Notes: generated by a model from the letters alone, not told the origin. A stretch of DNA of 64,000 bases from Gammaproteobacteria bacterium Ga0077536 (GCA_001464935.1 LNEL01000056.1:124001-188000), one strand, 5' to 3'. Positions 52,925 to 62,753 are shown, counted from the stretch's first letter. Made by a program: numbers and translations.

Positions 52925-53167
52925 CACTCCTCCTGATTTAGTCTGGCGATGCTCACGAGACTAGACGGGCAAGCTTTGAAATGACTTAAGGAAACTCTGG
53001 AACACGTCCATCGTCGACTTGTCCAGACCCGGCGAACCCGGCGCGTGTCCGTGCTCGCCCCCATGAATCAAGCGCTTGCGAACTTGATTCTTGGGCGGGC
53101 CCGTCCTGGCCCGCGGAAACGCTGCTTTGCAGGGTTTCCTCAACCCGAACACCTGCAGGTGGATGCG

Positions 53168-53833
53168 ATGCGGCTGTTGATCGTCGAAGACTCGACCGTG
53201 CTGCGGGCCTCGCTCGGTGCCCAGCTGCGCGATCAGCTGTGGACAGTCGACGAAGCGGCCGATGGCCACAGCGCGCTGGCACACCTCGAGCGCTACCCGT
53301 ACGACGCCGTCATCCTCGATCTGATGCTGCCGGGTGTCGACGGCCTGCAGGTCCTGCAGCGCATGCGCGCCGCGGGCTCGCAGACACGCGTGCTGGTGCT
53401 GTCGGCGCGCGATCAGGTCGCCGACCGCGTGCTGGCCCTGAATGCCGGCGCCGACGACTATCTCGTCAAGCCGTTCTCCTTCCAGGAGCTCGTTTCGCGC
53501 CTGCAGGCACTGATGCGTCGCCAGCTCGAGGGCGGCGCGCCCGCGATCGAAATCGCTCGCCTGCGCATCGACCCGCGCGCGCGTGTGGCGAGCGTCGACG
53601 GACACGAGCTCAGCCTCACGCCGAAGGAGTACGGCGTGCTCGAGGCGCTCGCGCGCAACCGGGGCCAGGTCACCACGCGTGAGCGCCTGTTCGAACACCT
53701 CTACGACAGCCGCAGTGAATCGTCGGACAAGGTGATCGAAGTCCTCATCAGTACGCTGCGGGTCAAGCTCGCCGCCGCCGGCCTGACCGACCTGATCAAG
53801 ACGCGGCGCGGGTTCGGCTACCTTGTCGAATAA
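53168..53833 (+). CDS. OmpR-family response regulator
   Basis: 221 residues from MRLLIVEDSTVLR, with AGGTGG before the ATG; the frame to 53045 is not used. The receiver has phospho-Asp51 (VILDLMLPGVDG) and Lys in LVKPFSF. The winged-helix DNA-binding domain (about 125-220) has SLTPKEYGVLEALARNRGQV and RVKLAAAGLTDLIKTRRGFG. It is followed by its kinase (11-bp overlap) and an RND efflux operon, as in CusRS/CzcRS systems. The 243-bp upstream region holds a CAAGCGCTTG palindrome (53069-53078) and a GCGGGCC/GGCCCGC hairpin (53095-53114), possible operator and leader elements. Confidence 0.92.
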   Translation: MRLLIVEDSTVLRASLGAQLRDQLWTVDEAADGHSALAHLERYPYDAVILDLMLPGVDGLQVLQRMRAAGSQTRVLVLSARDQVADRVLALNAGADDYLVKPFSFQELVSRLQALMRRQLEGGAPAIEIARLRIDPRARVASVDGHELSLTPKEYGVLEALARNRGQVTTRERLFEHLYDSRSESSDKVIEVLISTLRVKLAAAGLTDLIKTRRGFGYLVE

Positions 53834-55193
53834 GCGTTCGCCGTCGCTGCGTCGCGCGCTTGCGCTGCGCCTGGTGCTCGGTGGCGGGCTGCTGCTGGGT
53901 TGCCTGTTCGAAGCCCTGGACTGGCTGATCGATCACGAGCTCTACACCCGCTTCGACGAGGCCCTGACCGAACGCGGTCGACTGCTCGCCACCGAACTGA
54001 CCGGCAAGGTGCCGCCCGGACGCCGCGTTCCCGCCGGTTGGCCGGAGTTCAGGGCGGGCAATCACACCGACTTCTTCCAGCTGTGGGATCGCGACGGCGG
54101 CACGCTCGCGCGTTCGCCGTCGAGCGGCGCGCGCGATCTGTCCCGTCCGCCCCAGCCCCCCACCACCGAGGCGGTGCTTTACGATCTCGAGCTGCCGGAC
54201 GGTCACCGCGGCCGCGCCGCCGCGCTGCGCGTCGACGGCAATGCGTCCATCTTCGTGATCGCGGCGGAACGCGAGGCGCTGGACGCACTCGAGCGCCGCA
54301 TCCATGCCGCGTTGATCGTGACCATCGGCATCGTGCTCGTGCTGGTCGTCAGCCTGTCGATCACCGCCGTGCGACGGGCACTGCGTCCCCTCGAGGAGTT
54401 CGGCGCCGACGCCGAGCGCCGCTCGCTCGATCCCGCGGTCAGCGCCTACGACGTCGGCGGGCTGCCGGTCGAGCTGCAGCCGATGGCGGCCGCGCTCGAT
54501 CGCGCATTCACGCGGCTCACGCAGCTGCTGTTGCGGGAGCGCCGCTTCGCGCGCGATCTCGCCCACGAGCTGCGCACGCCGCTCGCCGAAATGTTCGCGC
54601 TGGTGGAAACGGTGCCCGCCGTCGGCGCGCAGCGTGAGGCGCTGGCGCAGGCGCTGACGGGGATGACGCGTATCGTCGACGGGCTGCTGGCGCTCGCGCG
54701 CTACGAGGCCGGAATCGACGCACCGGCGATCGAGCCGGTCGAACTCGCGGCGGTGGTGCGTGCCCAGTTGAACGCGCTGTCGGCCGTTGCCGCGCAGCGC
54801 CAGATCGTCGTGGATGCAGCAGTGCCGGACGAGATGTGGGTGATGACCGACGAACTGCTGATCGAGCGCATCGTGGCGAATCTCCTCAGCAATGCCGTCG
54901 CGCATGCGCCGGAGGGCAGTCGCATCGAGGTCCGCCTCGAACAGCGCGAAACCGGGCTGCGCTTCGTCGTCGACAACGCAGCACCCGACCTGACCGCAGC
55001 GGAAGTCGCCCGCCTGGGGGAGCGTCACTTCCGCAGCACCCACGCGTCGGCGAGCGGCGGTCACGCCGGACTCGGTCTCGCGCTGTGCATGGCGCTCGGC
55101 GAGCAGCTCGGACTGGCGATGGATTTCGCGCTGGCGGCAGGCCGGCTGACGGTCACCGTGACGGGGCTGCGTCGACTCGACGCCGAACTCTGA
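53823..55193 (+). CDS. Membrane sensor histidine kinase
   Basis: 456 residues from a TTG that overlaps the regulator stop. A first membrane helix (about 11-28) and a second (ALIVTIGIVLVLVVSLSITA, about 160-180) enclose a periplasmic sensor of about 130 residues. Then come HAMP-like RALRPLEEFGADAE, HisKA with His248 (ARDLAHELRTPLAEM) and HATPase (ANLLSNAVAHAP and GGHAGLGLALCMALG). The periplasmic region has few His/Met/Cys, so a metal site is not evident from the sequence. It is the expected partner of the OmpR-type regulator and a controller of the RND genes. Confidence 0.92.
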   Translation: MSNKRSPSLRRALALRLVLGGGLLLGCLFEALDWLIDHELYTRFDEALTERGRLLATELTGKVPPGRRVPAGWPEFRAGNHTDFFQLWDRDGGTLARSPSSGARDLSRPPQPPTTEAVLYDLELPDGHRGRAAALRVDGNASIFVIAAEREALDALERRIHAALIVTIGIVLVLVVSLSITAVRRALRPLEEFGADAERRSLDPAVSAYDVGGLPVELQPMAAALDRAFTRLTQLLLRERRFARDLAHELRTPLAEMFALVETVPAVGAQREALAQALTGMTRIVDGLLALARYEAGIDAPAIEPVELAAVVRAQLNALSAVAAQRQIVVDAAVPDEMWVMTDELLIERIVANLLSNAVAHAPEGSRIEVRLEQRETGLRFVVDNAAPDLTAAEVARLGERHFRSTHASASGGHAGLGLALCMALGEQLGLAMDFALAAGRLTVTVTGLRRLDAEL

Positions 55194-55227
55194 GGGGCGC
55201 GCCTGCCCACCCGACGCGCCGTGTACA

Positions 55228-55239
55228 GCGCTTAAGCGC
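55228..55239. promoter_or_regulatory. Palindrome upstream of the RND operon
   Basis: GCGCTTAAGCGC is a perfect 12-bp palindrome in the 94-bp gap between the kinase and the membrane fusion protein genes, 48 nt before the ATG. It is a candidate site for the adjacent OmpR-type regulator, although that family usually binds direct repeats. Confidence 0.35.
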
Positions 55240-55287
55240 GTTCAAAGCTTCGCAGCCTAGTCTGCCGGGTGTCTCCACTCCGGCACG

Positions 55288-56382
55288 ATGTCCATGCTCC
55301 AACGCCTGTTCCGACGGCAGCCCCGCCTGCAGCGCCTGTGCGCGTTCGCCCTGTTCGCCGTCAGCGCCAGTGCTGGCGCGGCCGACCGTCCCGACGCTGC
55401 ACCGATTTCGCTGGCACCGGCGCAGGCCACGGCGCTCGGGGTGTCCGCGGTACCGGTTGTGGGGGCCACGACCCTTGCCCTCGACGGCCTGGTCGGCAGC
55501 GTCGCGCTGCCGCTCGTGGGCACGACAGTCGTCACGCCGCCGTACGGAGGGCGTATCGCACAGGTCAGCGTCGACGAAGGAGAGCATGTCACCGCGGGTC
55601 AGCTGCTGGCCGTCATCGACAGCCGCGACTACGCCGACGACCGCGCGCGGCTGACAGAACTCGCGAGTCGCGCCAGCGTTGCCCGGCAGCAGGCCGACCG
55701 CGATCGCCTGCTCGCAAGCGAGGGCATCATCGCGGCTTCGCGTGCGACGGCGAGCGCCGCGACTGCGCACGAACTCGGCGCCGCGCGCGACGGACTCGCC
55801 GCGACGCTGCGGCCGATCGCAGATGCCAGCACCGGCGGCACGCTCGCGCGTTTCGAACTGCGCGCCCCCGCGGCGGGCGTCGTCGTGCGCCGCCACGTGA
55901 TGACCGGCGAGCGCGTCGACTCGCTCGCGCCGGCCTTCGTGCTGGCGGCCAGCACGGCGTGGCGCGTCGAAGTGCACGTGCCCGTCCACGTGATGCAGCG
56001 TCTCGGCAGCAATGCCAGCCTGCGCGTCGGTGACCTGCAGGTGCCGATCACGGGCCGGGGCATGACCCTCGATGAACAGACGCAGACCGTGGTCGTGCGC
56101 GGGGAACTGCCGCCGGACAGCGGTCTCGTGCCGGGTCAGCAGATAGTCGCGAGCCTGCACTTGCCGGCTCCCGCGGCTGCGCTCGAAGTGCCGCGCTCGG
56201 CGCTGCTGCACGCAGGTGAGTCGGTCGGCGTGTTCGTGGTCGAGGACGGGCGCTATCGTCTCGTGCCCGTCACGGTGCTCGCCGAGAACGCGCACACCGC
56301 CGTGATCGAGGCGCCGATCGCGGTCGGCGACGCGATCGTCGGCACCGGGGTCAGCGCGCTCAAGTCGCTGCTGGAGCGCTGA
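55288..56382 (+). CDS. RND efflux periplasmic adaptor (membrane fusion protein)
   Basis: 364 residues. A signal-type N-terminus (LCAFALFAVSASAGAADR) is followed by the lipoyl-like halves (TPPYGGRIAQVSVDEGEHVT and FELRAPAAGVVVRRHVMTGE) flanking a short helical hairpin, and by beta-barrel and membrane-proximal domains (ALEVPRSALLHAGESVGVFV). It joins the RND pump to the outer-membrane channel. It lies 1 nt before the pump gene. No Cys lipobox is seen, so it is probably soluble or anchored by the N-terminus. Confidence 0.9.
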   Translation: MSMLQRLFRRQPRLQRLCAFALFAVSASAGAADRPDAAPISLAPAQATALGVSAVPVVGATTLALDGLVGSVALPLVGTTVVTPPYGGRIAQVSVDEGEHVTAGQLLAVIDSRDYADDRARLTELASRASVARQQADRDRLLASEGIIAASRATASAATAHELGAARDGLAATLRPIADASTGGTLARFELRAPAAGVVVRRHVMTGERVDSLAPAFVLAASTAWRVEVHVPVHVMQRLGSNASLRVGDLQVPITGRGMTLDEQTQTVVVRGELPPDSGLVPGQQIVASLHLPAPAAALEVPRSALLHAGESVGVFVVEDGRYRLVPVTVLAENAHTAVIEAPIAVGDAIVGTGVSALKSLLER

Positions 56383-56383
56383 G

Positions 56384-59300
56384 ATGCTGTCCCGACTCAT
56401 CGAATGGAGCCTCAGTCAGCGCCTGCTCGCACTGGTCGTCACCTTCGCGCTCGCGGCCGCCGGTGTGCATGCCTACCTGACATTGCCGATCGACGCCTTT
56501 CCCGACATCTCGCCGACGCAGGTGAAGCTGATCCTCAAGGTACCGGGCATGACGCCGGAGGAAGTCGAGAATCGCGTCATCGTGCCGCTGGAGCTCGGCC
56601 TGCTCGGGATCCCGCGCCAGACCATGCTGCGGACTTCCGCCAAGTATGCGATCGCCGATCTCACGATCGATTTCGAGGAAGGCACCGACATCTACTGGGC
56701 GCGCCAGCAGGTCGCGGAGCGCTACGCCGACATCGCGGGCGAACTCCCGGACGGTATCGAAGGGGGGCTGGCCCCGCTGGCCACGCCGCTGAGCGACCTG
56801 TTCATGTTCACGATCGAAGGCGGCGATCTGTCGCCGCAGGCGCGCCGGGCCCTGCTCGATTTCACGTTGCGGCCGGCGCTGCGCACGATTCCCGGCGTGG
56901 CGGACGTCAATGCGCTGGGTGGCGAGGTGCGCGCGATGACGGTAATCCCCGACCGGGCGGCGCTGACGCGTACACGCCTCGCCTACGGCGACCTCGTCGC
57001 CGCCATCGAGCGCAACAATCGCAACGATGGCGCGGGCCGCCTCGGCGACGGTGAGGAAACCTTGATCGTGCGCGCCGAAGGCGCCATCGCCACGCCGGCG
57101 GATCTGCGCGCGATCGTCGTCGCCGAGCGCGATGGGATGATCGTGCGGCTCGGTGATGTGGCCGAGGTCCGGTTCGAAAGCCTCACGCGCTACGGGGCCG
57201 TGACACGCGACGGTCAGGGCGAAGCGGTCGAGGGGCTGGTGATCGGGCTGCGCGGCGCGAACGCCTCGGCGGTCGTCGCCGCCGTGCGCGCACGACTCGA
57301 CGAACTCGCGCCGAGTCTGCCGGCCGGTGTGCGCATCGAAGTCTTCTACGATCGCAGCGTTCTCATCGGCCGCGCGGTCGGCACCGTGACCAAAGCGTTG
57401 CTCGAGGCAAGCGCGCTCGTCGTCGTGCTGTTGCTCGTCTTCCTCGGCGATCTGCGCGCGGCGCTGGTCGTGACCCTGTTGCTGCCGCTCGCCGCCCTGG
57501 TGACCTTCCTGCTGATGCGGCTGTTCGGGCTCACCGCGAACCTGATGAGTCTCGGCGGCCTCGCCATCGCCATCGGCATGCTGGTCGATGCCGCGGTGGT
57601 CGTCGTCGAGAACACGATGACGCAGTTCCAGGCGCCCGGTGCGGCGCGCCTGCCGCGACTGCACCTGGTCTACCGCGCGGCGGCCGAAGTCGCACCACCC
57701 GTTGCGGCCGGCGTGCTCATCATCTGCCTGGTGTTCCTGCCGTTGCTGACGCTGACCGATCTCGAGGGCAAGCTGTTCGCCCCGGTGGCGCTGACGATAG
57801 TCTTTGCGCTCGCCGGATCGCTGTTGCTGTCGCTGACGGTGGTGCCGGTGATCGCATCGCTGCTGCTGAAGCAGGCGGCGCATCAGGATCCCTTCGTCGT
57901 GCGGCTGCTGGAGCGACTCTATCGTCCGGTGCTCGCCGCGGCGCTGCGCGCGCCGCGCGTGGTCGGCATCGGGGCCTTCGCGCTGCTCGCCGTCGGCGTC
58001 GTGGCCTATCTCGACGTCGGCAAGACCTTCATGCCGACGATGGACGAAGGCGATCTGCTCGTGCAGCTCGAAAAACTGCCGTCGATCAGCCTCGCGCACT
58101 CCGTGGCCGCCGACCTGCGCGTCGAGCAGCGGCTGCTCGAGGCCGTGCCCGAGATCAGCCACATCGTCGCGCGCGTCGGGGCCGACGAACTCGGCTTCGA
58201 TCCGATGGGGCTCAACCAGAGTGATGTCTTCCTGCAGCTGAAGCCAAAGGATCAATGGCGCACACCCGACAAGGTCTGGCTGGCGCAACGCATCCGCGAG
58301 GTCGTCGAAGAGTTTCCCGGTATCGGATTCAGTTTCACGCAGCCGATCGAGATGCGCGTCGCCGAAATGTTGACCGGCAGCCGTGGTGACGTCGCGGTCA
58401 AGGTGTTCGGACCGGAACTCGCGCGGCTCGATGAACTCGCCGCCGGCATCGAAGCCGCGCTGCACGAAGTGCCCGGCAGTCAGGACGTGTTCACGCTCAG
58501 CAACGGTGGCGTGCAGTACCTGACGACCCGCATCGACCGGCTCGCCGCCGGTCGCGCGGGCCTGTCGATCGTCGACGTCCAGGACGAACTGCGCACGCAG
58601 ATCGAAGGCCGACGCGCCGGCCTCGTGATCGAGCCGGGACGCCGCACGCCGCTGCTGGTGCGGGGTGACGCGAGCCTGCGCGAGGATCCGGCGGCACTGC
58701 CGCGCGGCAGCGTCACGAGTCCGCGTGGCGGCACGGTGCCGCTGGCCCAGATTGCGACGATCGAGCGCAGCGACGGCCCGGTGAAAGTCGATCGCGAGAA
58801 CGGATCGCGCTATGCGGTGATCCAGGCCAATGTCACCGGCCGCGACCTGGTCGGCTTCGTCGAAGAGGCACGGCAGCGCGTGGACGCCACGGTCAAGCTG
58901 CCGGACGGCTACACCGTGCGCTGGGGTGGCCAGTTCGAGAACCAGCAGCGCGCAGCGACCCGGCTCGCGCTGGTGGTGCCGGTCGCGCTGTCGCTGATCT
59001 TCGTCGTGTTGTTCATGACCTTCGGATCGGCGCGCCAGGCTCTGCTGATCCTCGCGAACATTCCCTTTGCGCTGGTCGGCGGCGTACTGGGCCTGTGGCT
59101 CGCCGGTGAGTACCTGTCGGTGCCGGCCTCGGTCGGCTTCATCGCCCTGTTGGGCATTGCGGTGCTGAACGGGCTCGTGCTGGTCGCACATTTCAATCAG
59201 TTGCTCGCGACCGGCATGGCGATAGGTCGCGTCGTCGAGGAAGGGGCGCGGCGACGCCTGCGCCCCGTGCTGATGACGGCCGCGATCACTGCACTGGGCC

Positions 59301-59458
59301 TTGTGCCGATGCTGTTCGCCACCGGCCCGGGATCTGAAATCCAGCGCCCGCTCGCGATCGTCGTGATCGGCGGGCTGTTCACGTCCACCCTGTTGACGCT
59401 GCTGCTGCTGCCGGTGTTGTTCCGTCGCTTCGCACAGACGTCGGGAGTCCGTTCATGA
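56384..59458 (+). CDS. CusA/CzcA-type (HME) RND efflux pump
   Basis: 1024 residues with the RND topology of 12 membrane helices and two large periplasmic loops. HME features: KVPGMTPEEVENRVIVPLEL, SAKYAIADLTIDFEEGTDIY and PTMDEGDLLVQLEKLPSIS. In TM4 the segment AIAIGMLVDAAVVVVEN keeps Asp402 and Glu409 but lacks the extra Asp of CzcA (LDFG), as in CusA, so monovalent or other metals are as likely as Zn/Co/Cd. CusA-type Met ligands could not be confirmed. It uses the proton gradient to export metal from periplasm or cytoplasm. It overlaps the DUF3240 gene by 4 bp. Confidence 0.92.
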   Translation: MLSRLIEWSLSQRLLALVVTFALAAAGVHAYLTLPIDAFPDISPTQVKLILKVPGMTPEEVENRVIVPLELGLLGIPRQTMLRTSAKYAIADLTIDFEEGTDIYWARQQVAERYADIAGELPDGIEGGLAPLATPLSDLFMFTIEGGDLSPQARRALLDFTLRPALRTIPGVADVNALGGEVRAMTVIPDRAALTRTRLAYGDLVAAIERNNRNDGAGRLGDGEETLIVRAEGAIATPADLRAIVVAERDGMIVRLGDVAEVRFESLTRYGAVTRDGQGEAVEGLVIGLRGANASAVVAAVRARLDELAPSLPAGVRIEVFYDRSVLIGRAVGTVTKALLEASALVVVLLLVFLGDLRAALVVTLLLPLAALVTFLLMRLFGLTANLMSLGGLAIAIGMLVDAAVVVVENTMTQFQAPGAARLPRLHLVYRAAAEVAPPVAAGVLIICLVFLPLLTLTDLEGKLFAPVALTIVFALAGSLLLSLTVVPVIASLLLKQAAHQDPFVVRLLERLYRPVLAAALRAPRVVGIGAFALLAVGVVAYLDVGKTFMPTMDEGDLLVQLEKLPSISLAHSVAADLRVEQRLLEAVPEISHIVARVGADELGFDPMGLNQSDVFLQLKPKDQWRTPDKVWLAQRIREVVEEFPGIGFSFTQPIEMRVAEMLTGSRGDVAVKVFGPELARLDELAAGIEAALHEVPGSQDVFTLSNGGVQYLTTRIDRLAAGRAGLSIVDVQDELRTQIEGRRAGLVIEPGRRTPLLVRGDASLREDPAALPRGSVTSPRGGTVPLAQIATIERSDGPVKVDRENGSRYAVIQANVTGRDLVGFVEEARQRVDATVKLPDGYTVRWGGQFENQQRAATRLALVVPVALSLIFVVLFMTFGSARQALLILANIPFALVGGVLGLWLAGEYLSVPASVGFIALLGIAVLNGLVLVAHFNQLLATGMAIGRVVEEGARRRLRPVLMTAAITALGLVPMLFATGPGSEIQRPLAIVVIGGLFTSTLLTLLLLPVLFRRFAQTSGVRS

Positions 59459-59769
59459 GCGATACCGAACTCGCGCGCCTGACCCTCGTGTTTCCACCGG
59501 TGCTGGAAGCGCGCGTCGTGGAACTGATGCTCGAACAGGATCCGCCGCTGCCGGGCTTCACGGTGCTGGCAGCGGAAGGCCACGGCGCCGACTTCGCGCG
59601 CGCCTCGATCCGCGAGCAGGTGCGCGGACGCGTCGCCCGTCGCCTGCTCACGCTGGTGTTGCCGAGGTCGCGGGCCGAGACGCTGATCGGGCAGCTGCGC
59701 GCCCATCTGGCGAATGGCGAATCCGCGTGGTGGCTGGAGCCCGTGCTTGCCTTCGGGAGGTTCGTATGA
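59455..59769 (+). CDS. DUF3240 protein (PII-like, RND-associated)
   Basis: 104 residues with the DUF3240 pattern: LVFPPVLEARVVELMLEQ, GFTVLAAEGHGADFARASIR, EQVRGRVARRLLTLVLPR and WWLEPVLAFGRF. DUF3240 genes recur behind CzcA-like pumps; the ferredoxin-like fold is PII-related and may sense metal or nucleotide. Both ends overlap neighbours by 4 bp (ATGA), so expression is coupled to pump and channel. His and Glu around GHGAD might bind metal (inference). Confidence 0.85.
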   Translation: MSDTELARLTLVFPPVLEARVVELMLEQDPPLPGFTVLAAEGHGADFARASIREQVRGRVARRLLTLVLPRSRAETLIGQLRAHLANGESAWWLEPVLAFGRFV

Positions 59770-61004
59770 AGCCCTCACGCGTTCTGCGCTGGTGCGCGCT
59801 GGGCATGGCGACGTTCGTGGCGCTGCCCGCGTCGGCTTTCCTGCCGGAGGCCGACGCCGCGCTCGGCGCCATCGATGCGCTGCCGATGGTGCAGGCCGCC
59901 CACGCGCGCGAACGCGAAGCGGGTGCGCGAGGCGAAGCGCTGCGCAGCAGTCCGTACGGCTATGAGTTGACGATCATGCCGCTCGCGCGCCACGAACGTC
60001 AGGTCGGGACCTATGGCGAGGTGGAGTCGACCCTGATGAGGCGGTTGCGCCTGCCGGGCAAGGCGCGCCTCGACGACGCACTCGCCAACGCCGGCGACGA
60101 CCTCGCCCGCTATGCGCTCGGCGACGCGCGCCACGAGGGCGCGCGTCGACTGCTCGATGCCTGGGTTGCGTGGGTGCGCGCGGCGAATCTCGCCGCGCTC
60201 GCCGAACAGCAGCACGCAGTGCTGATCGACGAGCAGCGCGCGGTCGCGCGTCGCGTCGAACTCGGCGAACTGCCGGTGCTCGACGAGCGACGCGCCGCCG
60301 CGGCGCGTGCCCAGGCCGAACTCGCCGTCGAACGTGCCCGTCTCGAGCGTGAGCAGGCGCGACTCGCGCTCGCCAGCGAATTCCCGACGCTGCCGTTGCC
60401 GCCGGCGCCGCCGGTGGTGGCGCCGCCAATCCCGCACGCGCCGGCCGTGGACATGGTCGAACGCATCGTGCAGCACAATCACGAACTGCTGATCGCCCGC
60501 ACACGTGCCGCGCGCCAGGGGCTGACCGCCGCGCGCGCGGACGCTGAACGCCGTCCCGACCCGAGCGTGGGCCTGCGCGTGCTCGGGGAAGGGGATGGCC
60601 TCGAACAGGCGGTGGGCGTCGTGGTCTCGATCCCGTTCGCCGCCAGCGGTCAGCGCGCGACCGTGCGCGCCGAACGCGCGCTCGGTGAGGCGATCGAGAC
60701 CGAAGCCACGGGGATCGAACAACGCGTGCGCCTCGAGGCCGAGCAGATGGTGCGGGCCCTGCCGGCGCAGTGCGCGGCGTGGTCGTCGGCGGCACAGATG
60801 GTCAGCGCCGCCGCCGACACGCTCGCGCGGCTCGACAAGGCCTGGCGTCTGGGGGCGGTGGACTTGAGCGAACTGCTGCTCGCACGCCGTCAGGCTTACG
60901 ATGCGCGCCTCATCGAGCTGGGCCTGCGCCTCGATGCGCAGGCGCTCGCGGCGCGGATCGACATCGACAGTCATCAGCGCTGGGCCGCCGACGAGGCCCA
61001 CTGA
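59766..61004 (+). CDS. TolC-family outer-membrane efflux protein
   Basis: 412 residues from MKPSRVLRWCALG, overlapping the DUF3240 stop. A signal peptide ends near LPASAF, and two long helical repeats rich in Ala/Arg/Glu follow (about 120-225 and 260-410), as in TolC/CusC channels. Recognisable parts are EVESTLMRRLRLPGKARLDD and VGVVVSIPFAASGQRATVRA, the two beta-strand/hairpin regions that form the barrel. It completes the tripartite export complex. It is the last gene of the operon. Confidence 0.85.
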   Translation: MKPSRVLRWCALGMATFVALPASAFLPEADAALGAIDALPMVQAAHAREREAGARGEALRSSPYGYELTIMPLARHERQVGTYGEVESTLMRRLRLPGKARLDDALANAGDDLARYALGDARHEGARRLLDAWVAWVRAANLAALAEQQHAVLIDEQRAVARRVELGELPVLDERRAAAARAQAELAVERARLEREQARLALASEFPTLPLPPAPPVVAPPIPHAPAVDMVERIVQHNHELLIARTRAARQGLTAARADAERRPDPSVGLRVLGEGDGLEQAVGVVVSIPFAASGQRATVRAERALGEAIETEATGIEQRVRLEAEQMVRALPAQCAAWSSAAQMVSAAADTLARLDKAWRLGAVDLSELLLARRQAYDARLIELGLRLDAQALAARIDIDSHQRWAADEAH

Positions 61005-61102
61005 GGCGGCACGCGGCGCGCGTACAGCTCCCGTCATGTCAACGTCGCGCGGCACCCGACACCGCGCGACGCACCCCTGTGATGGATGAGCCGGCGCCCG
61101 CT

Positions 61103-61131
61103 TTGACAGCGCGTCGGCCGGTCTGCATAGT
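61103..61131 (+). promoter_or_regulatory. Sigma-70 promoter before the acyl-CoA ligase
   Basis: A perfect -35 TTGACA (61103-61108), exactly 17 bp of spacer and -10 CATAGT (61126-61131, 4/6) predict a start near 61138, 27 nt before the ATG. It separates the ligase operon from the RND operon. Confidence 0.7.
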
Positions 61132-61164
61132 TCGGGGCTCCTCCCGTGCAGTGCTTCCGCGCCG

Positions 61165-62709
61165 ATGCCGCTCCTGACCGACTATCTCAGCTACGCCGAT
61201 GCGCAGGCGCACTGCACGCCGGCGGCGCTGTGGGCGCTGTTCGACGGCGATCGTGAACACTTCAATCTCGCGCACGAGTGTGTCGATCGCCACGTCGGGG
61301 CCAGCGAGCCGGCGCTGATCGTGGCGCACGCGGCGGGTCACGACGAAGTCATCTCCTACGACGAACTCGCCCGCGATTCGTCCCGCTTTGCGCACTGGTT
61401 GGTGGCGCAGGGGATTCGCGCCGGTGACCGCGTCGCGGTGATGCTGGAGCCCTCGCGCGCGTTCTATGTGACGCTGTTCGGCGCGATGAAGATGGGGGCG
61501 GTCGCGGTGCCGCTGTTCACGCTGTTCGGCCCGGACGGCCTGAAGCTGCGGGTGCAGGACTGCGCCGCGCGGCTGCTGGTCACGAACGCCGAGAAGGCGC
61601 CGATCGCAGCCGATCTGGCTGGCCTGCAGGTGGTGGTCGCCGACGAGGGTTTCGAGGCACTGCTCGCGCCGCATGCGTCAGCGTTCCGCTGCGCCACGCG
61701 CGCCGACGACATGGCGATGTACCAGTACACGTCCGGCACGACGCGCGAACTGCCGGAGGCCGTGCGACACACGCATCGATCGATCGTCACGCTGATGCTG
61801 GCCGCGCTGTACGGCACGGGCCTGCGGCCCGGCGACCGCTACTTCTGTCCGTCGTCGCCCGCGTGGGGGCATGGCCTGTGGCACGGCACGCTGGCGCCGA
61901 TGGCGCTGGGCCTGACGACCGGTGCCTATGCGGGGCGCTTCGATGCCGAGCGTCTGCTGCGCGCGCTGCAGGATCACCGGTTCACGAACATCGCCGCCGC
62001 GGCGACGCACTACCGGATGATCCGGCATTCGCAGGCCGCCGCGCGCTATCGACACAGCCTGCGCAAGCTGTCGTTCACCGGCGAGCCGCTCGATACCGAC
62101 ACCGCGATTTTCCTGCGCGAGCATTTCGGTCTCGAGGCGGCGAGCATGTACGGCACCACCGAAGTCGGCGTGGTGCTGGTCAGCTATCCTGGCGCCCCCG
62201 ACTTCGCGATCCGGCGCGGTGCGCTTGGCAAACCGGTGCCCGGCGTGCGCGTCGAGGTGCACGACGCACGGGGCCAAGTCTGCGCGCCGGGCGTGATCGG
62301 CGAACTGATGGTGTGGCGACGCGAGGCGTGGATCCCGACGCGGGATCTCGGCCGCATCGATGCCGACGGCTACTTCTACCACGCCGGTCGTGCCGACGAC
62401 GTGATCATCTCCGCCGGCTGGACGATGAGCGCGGTCGAGATCGAAGACAGCATCCTCAAGCACCCGGCCGTGCTCGAGGCCGCCGCGATCGGCGTGCCGG
62501 ACGCCCTGCGCGGGCAGGTCGTGAAGGCGTTCGTCCTCGCGCGGGTGGCCGGCAGCGACGAACTCACGCGCGAGATCCAGGACCTCGTGCGCACGCGCCT
62601 GTCGCAGCACGAGTATCCACGCCAGATCGATTACGTGGCCGAATTGCCGAAAACGCCGGCCGGCAAGATCAATCGCAAGGTGTTGCGAGAACGACAGGCG
62701 GGCCGCTGA
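61165..62709 (+). CDS. AMP-dependent acyl-CoA synthetase/ligase with divergent P-loop
   Basis: 514 residues of the adenylate-forming family. Seen: the large N-domain with AVMLEPSRAFYVTLFGAMKM, the A3-type motif YQYTSGTTRELPEAVRHTHR (residues 186-205), MYGTTEVG (A5), and YHAGRADDVIISAGWTMSAV with EIEDSIL (A8); the C-terminal catalytic Lys is in KTPAGKINRKVL. The canonical TSGTTGxPKGV loop is altered to TSGTTRELPEAV, without the Gly and Lys. It resembles acetyl/benzoate-type CoA ligases. It activates a carboxylic acid; the substrate is unknown. The next gene encodes a MaoC-like hydratase, so both probably belong to a CoA-ester degradation pathway that continues beyond the window. Confidence 0.88.
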   Translation: MPLLTDYLSYADAQAHCTPAALWALFDGDREHFNLAHECVDRHVGASEPALIVAHAAGHDEVISYDELARDSSRFAHWLVAQGIRAGDRVAVMLEPSRAFYVTLFGAMKMGAVAVPLFTLFGPDGLKLRVQDCAARLLVTNAEKAPIAADLAGLQVVVADEGFEALLAPHASAFRCATRADDMAMYQYTSGTTRELPEAVRHTHRSIVTLMLAALYGTGLRPGDRYFCPSSPAWGHGLWHGTLAPMALGLTTGAYAGRFDAERLLRALQDHRFTNIAAAATHYRMIRHSQAAARYRHSLRKLSFTGEPLDTDTAIFLREHFGLEAASMYGTTEVGVVLVSYPGAPDFAIRRGALGKPVPGVRVEVHDARGQVCAPGVIGELMVWRREAWIPTRDLGRIDADGYFYHAGRADDVIISAGWTMSAVEIEDSILKHPAVLEAAAIGVPDALRGQVVKAFVLARVAGSDELTREIQDLVRTRLSQHEYPRQIDYVAELPKTPAGKINRKVLRERQAGR

Positions 62710-62753
62710 CGGGCGGGCGCAGAAGACAAGCACGGAACCAGGGGACCAGAGCG

